NCBI GenBank assembly: GCA_050246915.1
Contig: JBFWVD010000067.1
Location: 1 to 24,262 of the forward strand
DNA from: JBFWVD01 sp050246915
Lineage (GTDB): Bacteria; Actinomycetota; Acidimicrobiia; Acidimicrobiales; Ilumatobacteraceae
Reading direction: 5' to 3'
DNA: 24,262 bases
Part shown: piece by piece, positions 1 to 7,094 of the stretch
Position numbering within the stretch: the first letter of the stretch is position 1
How the letters are laid out: the number at the start of each line of letters is the position of its first letter
The notes under the pieces: model-generated
What the model was told of the DNA's origin: nothing
The model's input: only the letters and a program-made list of their open reading frames with translations
Databases searched by the model: none
Made by a program: the position numbers and the translations under genes

Positions 1-2
1 GC

Positions 3-467
3 ACCTACACCGCCCTGTACACGGTGCTGAGCGTCGGCTCTCTCGCCGCGGCGCTCGTCACGGCGCGCAGCCCGAACGCGGACCTGCAGTTCGCCGTCCG
101 TTGGGCATACGGTTTCGGTGTATCTCTGCTGCTGCTCGCGGCGGCGCCGAGTCTCATCGCGGCCATGGTGGCTGCGATCACCCTCGGCTTTGCCAGCATC
201 ATGTTCATGACCGGTGCGACATCGATCATCCAGACGCGTGCCGAGCCGTCCATGCGTGGCCGGGTGCTCGCGCTCCAGGCCATGGTGCTCCTCGGCACCA
301 ACCCCATCGGCGGTCCGATCATCGGTCAAGTCACCGACTGGTTCGGTGCCCGCGTCGCGGTCCTGCTCGGTGGTGTCGGCGCTCTCGGCGCTGGTGCGTG
401 GGGCGGCGCCCAGTGCCGCACCGCGATTGATCCCTCCGTACCGCCATGCGAGGGTGAGCATCGATGA
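3..467 (+). CDS. MFS transporter, C-terminal part (5' end outside window)
   Basis: This is the last part of a major facilitator superfamily efflux protein, of the EntS-like MFS_3 type; the start lies upstream of the window. The reading frame is open from base 3. Hydrophobic segments are visible at the beginning (YTALYTVLSVGSLAAALV), in the middle (VSLLLLAAAPSLIAAMVAA followed by GFASIMFMTGATS) and near the end (VAVLLGGVGALGAGAWG). These are separated by a basic loop, MRGRVLAL, which resembles the conserved cytoplasmic loop of such exporters. It probably exports a small molecule by proton antiport, but the substrate is unknown. The stop codon TGA overlaps the ATG of the next gene (ATGA at 464-467), so the two are likely translationally coupled. 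The family is a fairly firm call; the function is inference. Confidence 0.85.
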   Translation, partial: TYTALYTVLSVGSLAAALVTARSPNADLQFAVRWAYGFGVSLLLLAAAPSLIAAMVAAITLGFASIMFMTGATSIIQTRAEPSMRGRVLALQAMVLLGTNPIGGPIIGQVTDWFGARVAVLLGGVGALGAGAWGGAQCRTAIDPSVPPCEGEHR

Positions 468-1714
468 GCCTCGTCGACGCCAACGCCCAGCGATCCGACG
501 CGGGAGCCGGTACGGCCATCATCGGCATCGGACAGTCCGCCGTCGGCCGCCGGCTTGGTCGCTCTGCTCTCAGCCTCACAGTGGACTCGACGCTCGAAGC
601 AATCGCCGACGCCGGCCTGTCCCCCCGCGACATCGACGGCCTCGCCGCCTATCCCGGCGGCGGAGTGGGGACGCCGGGGTTCGCCGGCCCAATGCTGGCG
701 GAGGTGCAGGACGCGCTTCGCCTCGAGCTGGGTTGGTACACCTCCGGCGTCGAAGTACCCGGCCAGCTGTCGCCCATCATGCACGCCGACATGGCCATCC
801 GCCGTGGGCTCGTGCGCCATGTACTGGTATACCGCACCGTCACCGAGGGGTCGGCACGTGCCGCTGGTCGCGCTGCACCCGACACTGGCGACTCGAAGGA
901 CCGAACAGCACCCCCGGTTCCGAGCAATCGTGGTGCGATCGGCTTCGGAGCCGAGGGGCCCATGCAATGGCTGAGCCCCTACGGCGTGGCCTCGGCCGCC
1001 AACTGGTACGCGCTGCATCTTCGTCGCTACATGCATGAGTTCGGTCTGACCCGCACGCAGCTCGGCGCATTGGCAGTGTCGGCACGCACCAAGGCCGCAC
1101 TCAATCCGAAGGCCATCTATCGCGATGCCCTCACGATGGAGCACTACCTCAGCAGCCGCATGATCAGCGATCCGCTGTGCCTCTACGACTGCGACGTTCC
1201 ATGCGATGGTTCAACGGCGTTCGTCGTCTCCGCCCAACACGCGGTACCGGATGCTCCTCACGGCGGCGTCGACATCGTCGCGTTCGGATCTGCGGCGGGA
1301 CCGCGAACGTTCCGTGATCAGCTTCCCGATCCGTGGTTCGGGGCGCGCGCTGCAGCCCAGATGTGGGCGCAGACCGACCTGCGACCGAGCGATGTCGATG
1401 TGGCGCAGCTCTACGACGGCTTCAGCTTTCTCGCACTGTGCTGGCTCGAGTCTTTGGGGTTCTGCGGCCGTGGCGAGGGAGGCGACTTCATCGACGGCGG
1501 CGCCCGCATCGCTCTTGACGGGGTCCTGCCGCTCAACACCAGCGGCGGACAACTGGCGGCCGGTCGGTTGCACGGCCTCGGTCTGTTGCACGAAGCGTGC
1601 CTGCAGCTGCGCAACCAAGCCGGTGATCGCCAAGTCGCCGGGGCGGAGGTGGCCGTCGTCGCCAACGGTGCGGTCCCCAACATGGGATGCATGCTGTTGA
1701 CCCGGTCGCGCTGA
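464..1714 (+). CDS. Thiolase-like (SCP-x / lipid-transfer-protein type) acyl-CoA enzyme
   Basis: A 416-residue protein of the thiolase-like superfamily, in the branch usually annotated as lipid-transfer protein or SCP-x thiolase. Relatives include Ltp2-type retro-aldolases of sterol side-chain breakdown and acetyl-CoA acetyltransferases. The N-terminus has the typical AIIGIGQS strand and an LxxTVDSTLEAIADAGLSPRDIDG segment. The C-terminus has NTSGGQLAAGRLHG, HEACLQLR and a final GCMLLTR. I see no cysteine where a classical thiolase carries its N-terminal nucleophile (the region reads TSGVEVPGQLSPIMHADMA), so simple thiolysis is doubtful. Members of this branch usually pair with a DUF35/OB-fold protein; none is encoded here. 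The ATG overlaps the upstream MFS stop and is preceded by AGGGTGAG. The true reaction and substrate are unknown. Confidence 0.88.
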   Translation: MSLVDANAQRSDAGAGTAIIGIGQSAVGRRLGRSALSLTVDSTLEAIADAGLSPRDIDGLAAYPGGGVGTPGFAGPMLAEVQDALRLELGWYTSGVEVPGQLSPIMHADMAIRRGLVRHVLVYRTVTEGSARAAGRAAPDTGDSKDRTAPPVPSNRGAIGFGAEGPMQWLSPYGVASAANWYALHLRRYMHEFGLTRTQLGALAVSARTKAALNPKAIYRDALTMEHYLSSRMISDPLCLYDCDVPCDGSTAFVVSAQHAVPDAPHGGVDIVAFGSAAGPRTFRDQLPDPWFGARAAAQMWAQTDLRPSDVDVAQLYDGFSFLALCWLESLGFCGRGEGGDFIDGGARIALDGVLPLNTSGGQLAAGRLHGLGLLHEACLQLRNQAGDRQVAGAEVAVVANGAVPNMGCMLLTRSR

Positions 1715-1754
1715 GGGTCGAGCGCGCAGCAGGTCCAAATCGGTCGGCGGCGGC

Positions 1755-2336
1755 TCAGCCCCAGCGGTGCAACGCTCGCTTGTGTCCGGTGATCGCATCG
1801 GCATCGAGACGCGTCGTGTGCCGGGCCCATTCCTCGGCCACGCTCACCGGATCGTCGGCGATCGCGTGGAGCGCACCCCACGCGAGCGCCTGCTCGGCGC
1901 TGATCCGCCTCGACGCCACGAACAACATCCGCGCCGTCGCTTCCCCCATCCGATCGCGCACAGCAGCCACGTAACGGGCATCGATGGTGTAGCCGAGCTT
2001 GGCGGCCGGCATCTCGATCCACGCTGTCGCCGCAGCGACACGCACATCACATCCGGCGGCCAGCATCAGCCCCATGCCGATCGCCGGACCATTGAGTGCG
2101 GCAACGGTGAGAGCGCTGTGGGCGATGAGCGCCGGGAGCAGTTCATCCATGCACGCCTTGAACGCCGCTCCGTCCTGAGGAGTTTGTAGATCGAAGCCGG
2201 CCGAGAACGTCGTCCCCGTCGAGCCGATCACCAGCGGTCGCGCCTCCCCGGGCGTCGTCAGCCACGCAAGCAGTTCCTGCACGGTGGCGAGCGACAATGC
2301 GTTGCGACGCTCGGGACGATCGATCGTGGCCGTCAC
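1755..2336 (-). CDS. Short crotonase-family protein (enoyl-CoA hydratase/isomerase-like), 5' end apparently frameshifted
   Basis: Crotonase fold: the ATIDRPERRNALS strand, the oxyanion-hole segment FSAGFDL (residues 44-50) and NGPAIGMGL (82-90) followed by CDVRVAA. From GTG 2336, preceded by GAGGGG, it is 193 residues, which is short for the family. The two glutamates of classical enoyl-CoA hydratases are replaced by M91 and A111, so hydration of enoyl-CoA is unlikely; it may be an isomerase, a hydrolase or inactive. The in-frame sequence upstream of 2336 (LITWTDSEGIV) still looks like the family N-terminus but has no ATG. An ATG at 2380, overlapping the VOC stop as ATGA, reaches that frame only if one CT of the CTCT at 2365-2368 is removed. 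It is third in a SMP-30/VOC/crotonase operon. Confidence 0.7.
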   Translation of the reverse strand: MTATIDRPERRNALSLATVQELLAWLTTPGEARPLVIGSTGTTFSAGFDLQTPQDGAAFKACMDELLPALIAHSALTVAALNGPAIGMGLMLAAGCDVRVAAATAWIEMPAAKLGYTIDARYVAAVRDRMGEATARMLFVASRRISAEQALAWGALHAIADDPVSVAEEWARHTTRLDADAITGHKRALHRWG

Positions 2337-2376
2337 GATCCCCTCGGAGTCGGTCCAGGTGATCAGAGCGCATCAC

Positions 2377-3312
2377 TCATTTGTACGACTCGATCGGCCG
2401 CTCGACCAGTTCCACCGTGATGCCGTCGGCATCGCGCGTGAAGGAGATCCACAGGTCAGGCAGTGGGGTTCCCTCGAGCACGAAACGGGCGGGATCATTG
2501 GCGTGTGGCCAACCGGCGGCCTGCAACGCCGTCGCGGCATCGCGCGAGTTCTCGACACCAAGTGCCATGCGGTACAGCCCTTGGTCCGACGCGCCCAGGT
2601 TCGGGGTCCCTTCCGACACCGGATCGATCCACTGGGTCAACTCGAGCCCGTAGGACGGATCGAAGGGCATCACCACCCGCTGGGTCTTCACTCGCGCCGA
2701 GATGGTGTCGCCGCCGGGGATGGCCCAGTTCCACTGGCGCTCGACCGCTGCGCCGTCTGCCTCGAACCCGATCGCCTCGTACCAAGCGCGCGAGCGATCG
2801 AGATCGGCCACGGTGAGTCGGGCATGGAGTCCGGTCGCCTTCTCGACGGAGGAATCCTCGTACACCTCGACGGTGACACCATCGGGATCTCGGAACAACG
2901 TGGCGTTCACCCCGTCACCAGTGATCGAACCCAATGAGAGTCCGAAGCCGTTCACCCCAGCCACGATGGTGTCGAGCGCCGGAACCGTGTAGGCAACCGA
3001 CTGCATGCCGATGTGGTTCGGTCGCTCGTACCCTTTCGGGAACACGATCGGAGCGGTCCAATGGACCAACTCGAGCGAGGGGCTGCGACGAGCACCACGA
3101 TGGTCGTAGAGGAACGAAACCCGGCTCGAACTGGGGATGTCGATGCCCATGGCGCTCGCGTCGCCGTCGGTCGACTCGGTGTACATGATCTGCCGCATGC
3201 CGAACAACGAGGTGTAGATCTCTTTCGAGCGCTCCAGGTTCGTGCAATTCAAATTGACATGCAGGAAGCGCTGGACCTGAGCCGTCTTGGCGGGCGGGAT
3301 CGCTGGGAGCAT
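2377..3312 (-). CDS. Two-domain VOC (glyoxalase / extradiol dioxygenase superfamily) protein
   Basis: A 311-residue vicinal-oxygen-chelate protein with two tandem domains. The first, about residues 15-150, begins RFLHVNLNCTNLERSKEIY and ends with DPDGVTVEVYE. The second, about 158-305, begins GLHARLTVADLDRSRAWYE and ends with DADGITVELVERP. The His near the start and Glu near the end of each domain are the positions that bind metal in this superfamily. Possible roles include glyoxalase-type isomerase, extradiol dioxygenase and methylmalonyl-CoA-epimerase-like enzyme; none is specifically shown. I chose ATG 3312, not the upstream in-frame start at 3375, because homology begins just after it and AGGAAGG lies about 11 bases before it. 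It sits between the SMP-30 gene (76-bp gap) and the crotonase; its stop overlaps an ATG at 2380 (ATGA). Confidence 0.85.
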   Translation of the reverse strand: MLPAIPPAKTAQVQRFLHVNLNCTNLERSKEIYTSLFGMRQIMYTESTDGDASAMGIDIPSSSRVSFLYDHRGARRSPSLELVHWTAPIVFPKGYERPNHIGMQSVAYTVPALDTIVAGVNGFGLSLGSITGDGVNATLFRDPDGVTVEVYEDSSVEKATGLHARLTVADLDRSRAWYEAIGFEADGAAVERQWNWAIPGGDTISARVKTQRVVMPFDPSYGLELTQWIDPVSEGTPNLGASDQGLYRMALGVENSRDAATALQAAGWPHANDPARFVLEGTPLPDLWISFTRDADGITVELVERPIESYK

Positions 3313-3388
3313 GGTGGAGAACACCTTCCTGGATGAGGACAACGATGTTGTGCTGTTGGGTTTCGCGAGCAGCACCGATGAGTCGACG

Positions 3389-4252
3389 CTACACGCGAGC
3401 GGCGTGCACCACGGCCCCGGACACGCCTACGTCCACGCGGTAGATCGAGCCGTTCGGCGACGTCGCCGCGCCCGGGCCGACGTTGGTCTCGTCATCGGTC
3501 ACCACGTACAGCGTCCCGCTCCCGGCTGGGCCGAAACACACGCTGGTGACCGTGGGCGTCGTGAAGTCGATGCGGCCCAGCATCGCACCTTCTGGCGAGA
3601 ACGATGCGACACAGCCTCCGTGGTGAAACGCGATCCACAGATCTCCGTGCTCATCGACCGCGCAGCCGTCGGGGCTTCCGGGCAGCTGCGCCGTCGAGAA
3701 CTCCCGCACCACACCGTTCAGCGGTCGGGCGAGGTCGAACACCAACACTCTCTTCGCCCGAGAGTCGATCTGGAACAGGTACTGCTCGTCGACGCTGACG
3801 GCGTTGCCGTTGGGCAGCAGCCCCTCGTACACGACGTCGGCGTGGTCCTGGGCGCTGATGAGGACCACGGCGCCCGGCCCGTAGTCGCCGTCGGCCGTCA
3901 TGCGTTGCACACCGGCCCAGATGCGACCGTTCGGATCGGCGCCGATGTCGTTGAACCCGCCGGCCGACAGTCCCGACGAAGCGGGAACCTGATCTCGCGA
4001 GTAGATCAGCCGGCTTTGCCCATCGATGATGTGCGACAGATCACGACCGGAGACCACCACACCCCCGTCGGCGTGGGCGCAGATGCCGCCGACCCCTCGA
4101 CGCTTGGCCAACACCAACTCGACCGAATCGTCGGGCAAAAGTCGGTAGACGCCGCCGTGACGCACATCGCCGAAGTAGAGGTTGCCGTCACTGGCCAGCG
4201 TCGGGCCCTCGACCGTTCCATAGCCCGTCGCCACGAGCTCCACATTCCCCAT
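3389..4252 (-). CDS. SMP-30/gluconolactonase-family protein (lactonase-like beta-propeller)
   Basis: A 287-residue six-bladed beta-propeller of the SMP-30/gluconolaconase/LRE family, calcium- or zinc-dependent lactone hydrolases. Hallmarks visible in order: TVEGPTLASDGNLYFGD (the metal-binding Glu in EGP), GGFNDIGADPNGRIWAG (conserved Asn/Asp blade), GSPDGCAVDEHGDLWIA (the catalytic-type Asp region) and TSVCFGPAGSGTLYVVT near the end. I chose ATG 4252 because a strong GGGGGAG site lies five bases upstream and homology begins at once; an in-frame start at 4327 would add a non-conserved 25 residues. It is first in a minus-strand set with the VOC protein and crotonase, so hydrolysis of a catabolic lactone is a reasonable inference. 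The promoter faces the CMD-family gene across 80 bp. Confidence 0.88.
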   Translation of the reverse strand: MGNVELVATGYGTVEGPTLASDGNLYFGDVRHGGVYRLLPDDSVELVLAKRRGVGGICAHADGGVVVSGRDLSHIIDGQSRLIYSRDQVPASSGLSAGGFNDIGADPNGRIWAGVQRMTADGDYGPGAVVLISAQDHADVVYEGLLPNGNAVSVDEQYLFQIDSRAKRVLVFDLARPLNGVVREFSTAQLPGSPDGCAVDEHGDLWIAFHHGGCVASFSPEGAMLGRIDFTTPTVTSVCFGPAGSGTLYVVTDDETNVGPGAATSPNGSIYRVDVGVSGAVVHAARV

Positions 4253-4299
4253 TGCTCCCCCCAGAGGACGCTGCGCCTCGCGCCGGGCCCTCTCGACGG

Positions 4300-4327
4300 A
4301 CCCTACCGATTCGGCGAGTACGGTCAC
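4300..4327 (-). promoter_or_regulatory. Candidate promoter of the SMP-30/VOC/crotonase operon
   Basis: On the minus strand a GTGACC (4327-4322, close to the TTGACA-type -35) is followed after 16 bp by TAGGGT (4305-4300), a TANNNT-type -10. The predicted leader to ATG 4252 is about 40 nt and carries GGGGGAG. Sequence pattern only. Confidence 0.4.
4319..4324 (+). promoter_or_regulatory. Candidate -10 box for a leaderless CMD-family mRNA
   Basis: TACGGT on the plus strand ends 8 nt before ATG 4333. That is the spacing expected if transcription starts at or next to the A of the start codon. No convincing Shine-Dalgarno sequence precedes this ATG, which fits a leaderless transcript. The box overlaps the -35 region of the divergent SMP-30 promoter, so the two promoters may interfere. 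Pattern-based inference. Confidence 0.4.
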
Positions 4328-4332
4328 GGCTC

Positions 4333-4746
4333 ATGGACGACGATCGCATCAACCTGGCGAACGAGACCGGCTACCGGTTGTTCCGCACCGCGTTCTCCGT
4401 CGACGCACTCCCCGGAGAGCCCGAGAGTGCCGCCGACTTCCGACGCTTGTGCAACGAACACGCCTTTGCTGACTCCTGGACACGAACGGCCCTCGACGAT
4501 CGCACTCGTAGCCTCCTCACCGTCGCCATCTTGGCCACGCTGGGGTCCAACAAACTTCGTGGCCATCTCGGTGGCGCCCTCTCACTCGGCGTCACCCCCG
4601 ACGAGATCGTGGACCTGTTCGTCCATCTCGCGACCTACGCGGGCGTGGCACGGGCATCGGACGGATTCGAGATCGCCAGTGAGCTGATGATCAAGAAGGC
4701 TGCACGTGATGCCGAGCGCGCCGCTCGCGACTCGGAACCGGGCTGA
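4333..4746 (+). CDS. Carboxymuconolactone decarboxylase (CMD)-family protein
   Basis: A 137-residue all-alpha protein of the CMD/AhpD family. Typical segments are LDDRTRSLLTVAILATLGS, LRGHLGGALSLGVTPDEIVDLFVHLATYAG and a final helix SDGFEIASELM. There is no CxxC pair, so it is not an AhpD-type alkylhydroperoxidase. It fits the gamma-carboxymuconolactone-decarboxylase-like branch, in which many members have unknown substrates. I chose ATG 4333 because homology begins just after it and a TANNNT box sits 8 nt upstream; the longer in-frame start at 4252 would overlap the promoter of the divergent gene. It faces the SMP-30 lactonase gene head to head. Since CMD and lactone-hydrolysing enzymes act in successive steps of some ring-cleavage pathways, a shared pathway is plausible but unproven. 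Confidence 0.85.
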   Translation: MDDDRINLANETGYRLFRTAFSVDALPGEPESAADFRRLCNEHAFADSWTRTALDDRTRSLLTVAILATLGSNKLRGHLGGALSLGVTPDEIVDLFVHLATYAGVARASDGFEIASELMIKKAARDAERAARDSEPG

Positions 4747-4756
4747 CCGTCGCCGC

Positions 4757-4787
4757 TGTGGCCGCCGCAGATCCTGTAGCGGCCACA
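4757..4787 (+). terminator. Stem-loop after the CMD-family gene, possible terminator
   Basis: A perfect 9-bp inverted repeat, TGTGGCCGC (4757-4765) and GCGGCCACA (4779-4787), with a 13-nt loop begins 10 bp after the CMD stop codon. It lacks a run of T after the stem, so it would be a non-canonical terminator, common in GC-rich actinobacteria, or a regulatory site. Confidence 0.35.
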
Positions 4788-4829
4788 TTGCTCGGCGAAC
4801 GACGCGCCGCCGGCGTGGTCCGGCCCAAG

Positions 4830-4858
4830 GTGAACCCGGCGTAGCGGACGGGTACGAT
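4830..4858 (+). promoter_or_regulatory. Candidate promoter of the sulfotransferase-epimerase operon
   Basis: GTGAAC (4830-4835) as a -35-like element and TACGAT (4853-4858) as a -10 are separated by 17 bp. A start near 4865 would give a leader of roughly 58 nt containing the inverted repeat at 4876-4894. The rest of the 176-bp gap between 4746 and 4923 holds only the stem-loop at 4757-4787. Confidence 0.4.
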
Positions 4859-4875
4859 CCCGCGCCGGCTATTGA

Positions 4876-4894
4876 CGTCAGCAATGGGCTGACG
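4876..4894. promoter_or_regulatory. Inverted repeat in the sulfotransferase leader, possible operator
   Basis: CGTCAGC, five bases, then GCTGACG: a perfect 7-bp inverted repeat lying between the predicted transcription start and the start codon at 4923. It also overlaps an 8-bp palindrome TGACGTCA (4873-4880). Size and symmetry suit a dimeric repressor site of TetR or GntR type, but no regulator gene is in the window. Confidence 0.35.
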
Positions 4895-4922
4895 ATCGAC
4901 ACCAACAGACACGGGGGATGCG

Positions 4923-6077
4923 ATGAGTTCGATGTTCGACAAGTCCGCGCTGCTTGCCAGGGCCAAGGCCCAGACCGGACTGGAGGACCTCGGCGACGTC
5001 CCCTATGAGCCAGCGCTCGACGTGCTGCTCGCCTCGCTCGAACGTGATGCCAAGCTCGATGCCAAGGGCATCACCAACGCCGAGAACCTCGTGGTGAGCA
5101 TGTTCTCCAAGCGGCTCGGTCTGGTCAAGGACCGCAACGACAATCCGGCCATCGCCGATGAGAAGATCGTCGCTCCGGTGTTCATCATCGGACTGCCCCG
5201 CACCGGCTCTACCCACCTGCATGCTCTCATGGCCCAGATCAACGGGGCTCGCACGCCGATGTTCTGGGAGATGAGCATGCCGTCGCCACCGCCGCGGCTC
5301 GAGACGTTCACCACCGACCCGCGCGTCGCTCAGGTACAGGCCATCGTCGATCAGTTGCCCGTCGAGTTCCAACAGCGCCATCCCCTCGCCGCGATGCGAC
5401 CAGAGCAATGCAACGCCCTGATGGACTGGAGCTTCATCAACCAAGCGTGGACGGCCATGTGGGAAGCATCGAGTTACCGCGACTGGCTCTTCAACACCGA
5501 CTACGCGCCGGCGTTCGAAGCCCACCACCGCATGCTGCAGCATCTGCAATGGCAGGTGCCGGGCACATGGGTGCTCAAGTACCCCAAGCACATGATCAAC
5601 CTGCAGGCATTGCACGCCAAGTACCCCGACGCCAAGTTCGTCTGGACCCACCGCGATCCAGGCGTGGTCATCCCGTCGGTCATCAGCTTCACCAGCTTCT
5701 ATCGCTCGCAGAACCCCGCGTATGACCCACAGCTGTTCGGTCGCGAATGGGCGATGCTGGAAGAGATGGTCGCTCATCGTGGCATCGCCTTTCGCAACTC
5801 GACGCCCGGCGTCGAAGAGAACTCGATCGACGTGTACTTCCGTGATCTCATGAGCGATCCGCACGCGACGCTCGAACGCATCAGCAACCATGCCGGGCTC
5901 AGCTACGACGACGGCTCGCGCGAAGCGGTGCAGCAATGGCTCGACGACCATCCCCGTACCAAGCACGGCGAGCACACCTATACCGCCGAGGAGTTCGGCC
6001 ACAGCGCCGACGCCCTTCGCCGACGGTTCGCCTTCTACATCGACAGATTCGACGTACCCATCGAGCGGAAGTCCTGA
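4923..6077 (+). CDS. Sulfotransferase-family protein (PAPS-dependent type)
   Basis: A 384-residue protein of the Sulfotransfer_3 family. The 5'-phosphosulfate-binding loop is seen as IIGLPRTGSTHLHALM (residues 88-103). The second PAPS-contacting region appears as KFVWTHRDPGVVIPSVISF, about residue 240. Such enzymes move a sulfuryl group from PAPS to a hydroxyl or amine of a lipid, sugar or xenobiotic; the acceptor here is unknown. The protein is cytosolic, with no signal or membrane segment. ATG 4923 is preceded by a GGGGG tract. An ATG at 4918 reads Met-Arg-stop and overlaps this start, so a two-codon mini-ORF might modulate initiation. The next gene follows after 24 bp, so the two are probably co-transcribed. 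Confidence 0.88.
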   Translation: MSSMFDKSALLARAKAQTGLEDLGDVPYEPALDVLLASLERDAKLDAKGITNAENLVVSMFSKRLGLVKDRNDNPAIADEKIVAPVFIIGLPRTGSTHLHALMAQINGARTPMFWEMSMPSPPPRLETFTTDPRVAQVQAIVDQLPVEFQQRHPLAAMRPEQCNALMDWSFINQAWTAMWEASSYRDWLFNTDYAPAFEAHHRMLQHLQWQVPGTWVLKYPKHMINLQALHAKYPDAKFVWTHRDPGVVIPSVISFTSFYRSQNPAYDPQLFGREWAMLEEMVAHRGIAFRNSTPGVEENSIDVYFRDLMSDPHATLERISNHAGLSYDDGSREAVQQWLDDHPRTKHGEHTYTAEEFGHSADALRRRFAFYIDRFDVPIERKS

Positions 6078-6101
6078 CGAGCACATGAACGGAGAACAGC
6101 G

Positions 6102-7073
6102 ATGATCCAGGGAGAGAAGATCCTCATCAGCGGTGTGAGTGGGATGGTGGCACAGCCACTCGCTCGTCATCTGGCCAAGGACAATGAGGTGTGGGGCATC
6201 GCTCGCTTCGGACTGGCCGGCGATCGGGCGGTCGAGAACTACAAGCCGGCAACCGGTGGCGACCCGGGCCGTGATCTGTCACCGCGGGAAGACCTGGAGG
6301 CTGCCGGGATCACGACCCGATCGGTCGACCTCGGCGTCGCCGACTTCAGTGAACTACCCGACGATTTCACCTACGTGCTGCACCTGTCGTGGTTCCGCGC
6401 CGACCTCGCGCATCTCGAGGCGGCCATGCGCACCAACGTCGAAGGCCCAGGTCTGCTGTTGCACCACTGTCGCAAGGCGAAGGCCGCTCTGGTCATGTCG
6501 GGCATGGGTATCTACAGCCCCATCGAAGATCCCCATCACGCGTACACCGAGACCGATGCCATCGGTCGCGGAGCAACGGCGTACGCGGCAACCAGCCCGG
6601 CATCGAAGATGGGGGTCGAGGCGGTGGCCCGCTACTGCGCTCGGGCCTACGGGCTGCGCACAGTGATCACACGGCTCAACACGTTCTTCGGCGGGCCGAT
6701 CTCGTTCCCCGGCATGCATGTCGCCTCGGTGTTGAACGGCCAGACGATGACTGCACCTTCTGACCCCAACATCCACACGCCCATCCATTGGCTCGACATG
6801 ATCGATCAGCTCGAATCGCTGCTCGATGCCGCCAGCACACCGGCGTTCATCACCAACTGGTGCGGCGATACCGACATCACCGCTCAGGACTGGATCGCGG
6901 TGGCTTCGGACATGTCGGGCAAGCCCGGCTCCATCGTGTCCAAGTATGTGCCGGGCAGCCCCGCCGGCACACGGGCCGATCCGACCCGCCGTCGGTCGGT
7001 CACCGGACCGTGCAAGGTCGACATCGCCGCCGCATACCGCGATCTGTGCACCGAGATGATCGCCGCTCACTGA
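6102..7073 (+). CDS. NAD(P)-dependent epimerase/dehydratase-family (extended SDR) protein
   Basis: A 323-residue extended short-chain dehydrogenase fold. The nucleotide-binding glycine motif is KILISGVSGMVAQPLARHL at the N-terminus, followed by the YVLHLSW strand and a helix-strand segment ARAYGLRTVITRLNTFFG typical of epimerases. The YxxxK active-site motif is altered: the lysine of SPASKMGVEA is present but the position four residues earlier is Ser instead of Tyr, so ordinary SDR chemistry may be lost or changed. It follows the sulfotransferase by 24 bp with GGAGA about seven bases before ATG 6102, suggesting one operon. It might modify a sugar or lipid acceptor, but this is inference. It ends 21 bp before the convergent phosphotransferase gene. 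Confidence 0.85.
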   Translation: MIQGEKILISGVSGMVAQPLARHLAKDNEVWGIARFGLAGDRAVENYKPATGGDPGRDLSPREDLEAAGITTRSVDLGVADFSELPDDFTYVLHLSWFRADLAHLEAAMRTNVEGPGLLLHHCRKAKAALVMSGMGIYSPIEDPHHAYTETDAIGRGATAYAATSPASKMGVEAVARYCARAYGLRTVITRLNTFFGGPISFPGMHVASVLNGQTMTAPSDPNIHTPIHWLDMIDQLESLLDAASTPAFITNWCGDTDITAQDWIAVASDMSGKPGSIVSKYVPGSPAGTRADPTRRRSVTGPCKVDIAAAYRDLCTEMIAAH

Positions 7074-7094
7074 ACATCGTCGATCATCCCGGGG

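Noticed and set aside
2363..2380. Programmed frameshifting at CTC TGA, like the prfB site
   Set aside because: A +1 shift there leads to a frame different from the crotonase, and no slippery heptamer for a -1 shift is present. A CT duplication is simpler.
3287..4687. A 466-codon open frame on the plus strand
   Set aside because: It is antisense to the well-supported SMP-30 gene, has His/Asp/Arg-rich shadow composition and matches no family.
4878..6170. A 430-codon open frame on the minus strand
   Set aside because: Antisense to the sulfotransferase, whose motifs are clear; the open frame is explained by GC-rich codon usage.
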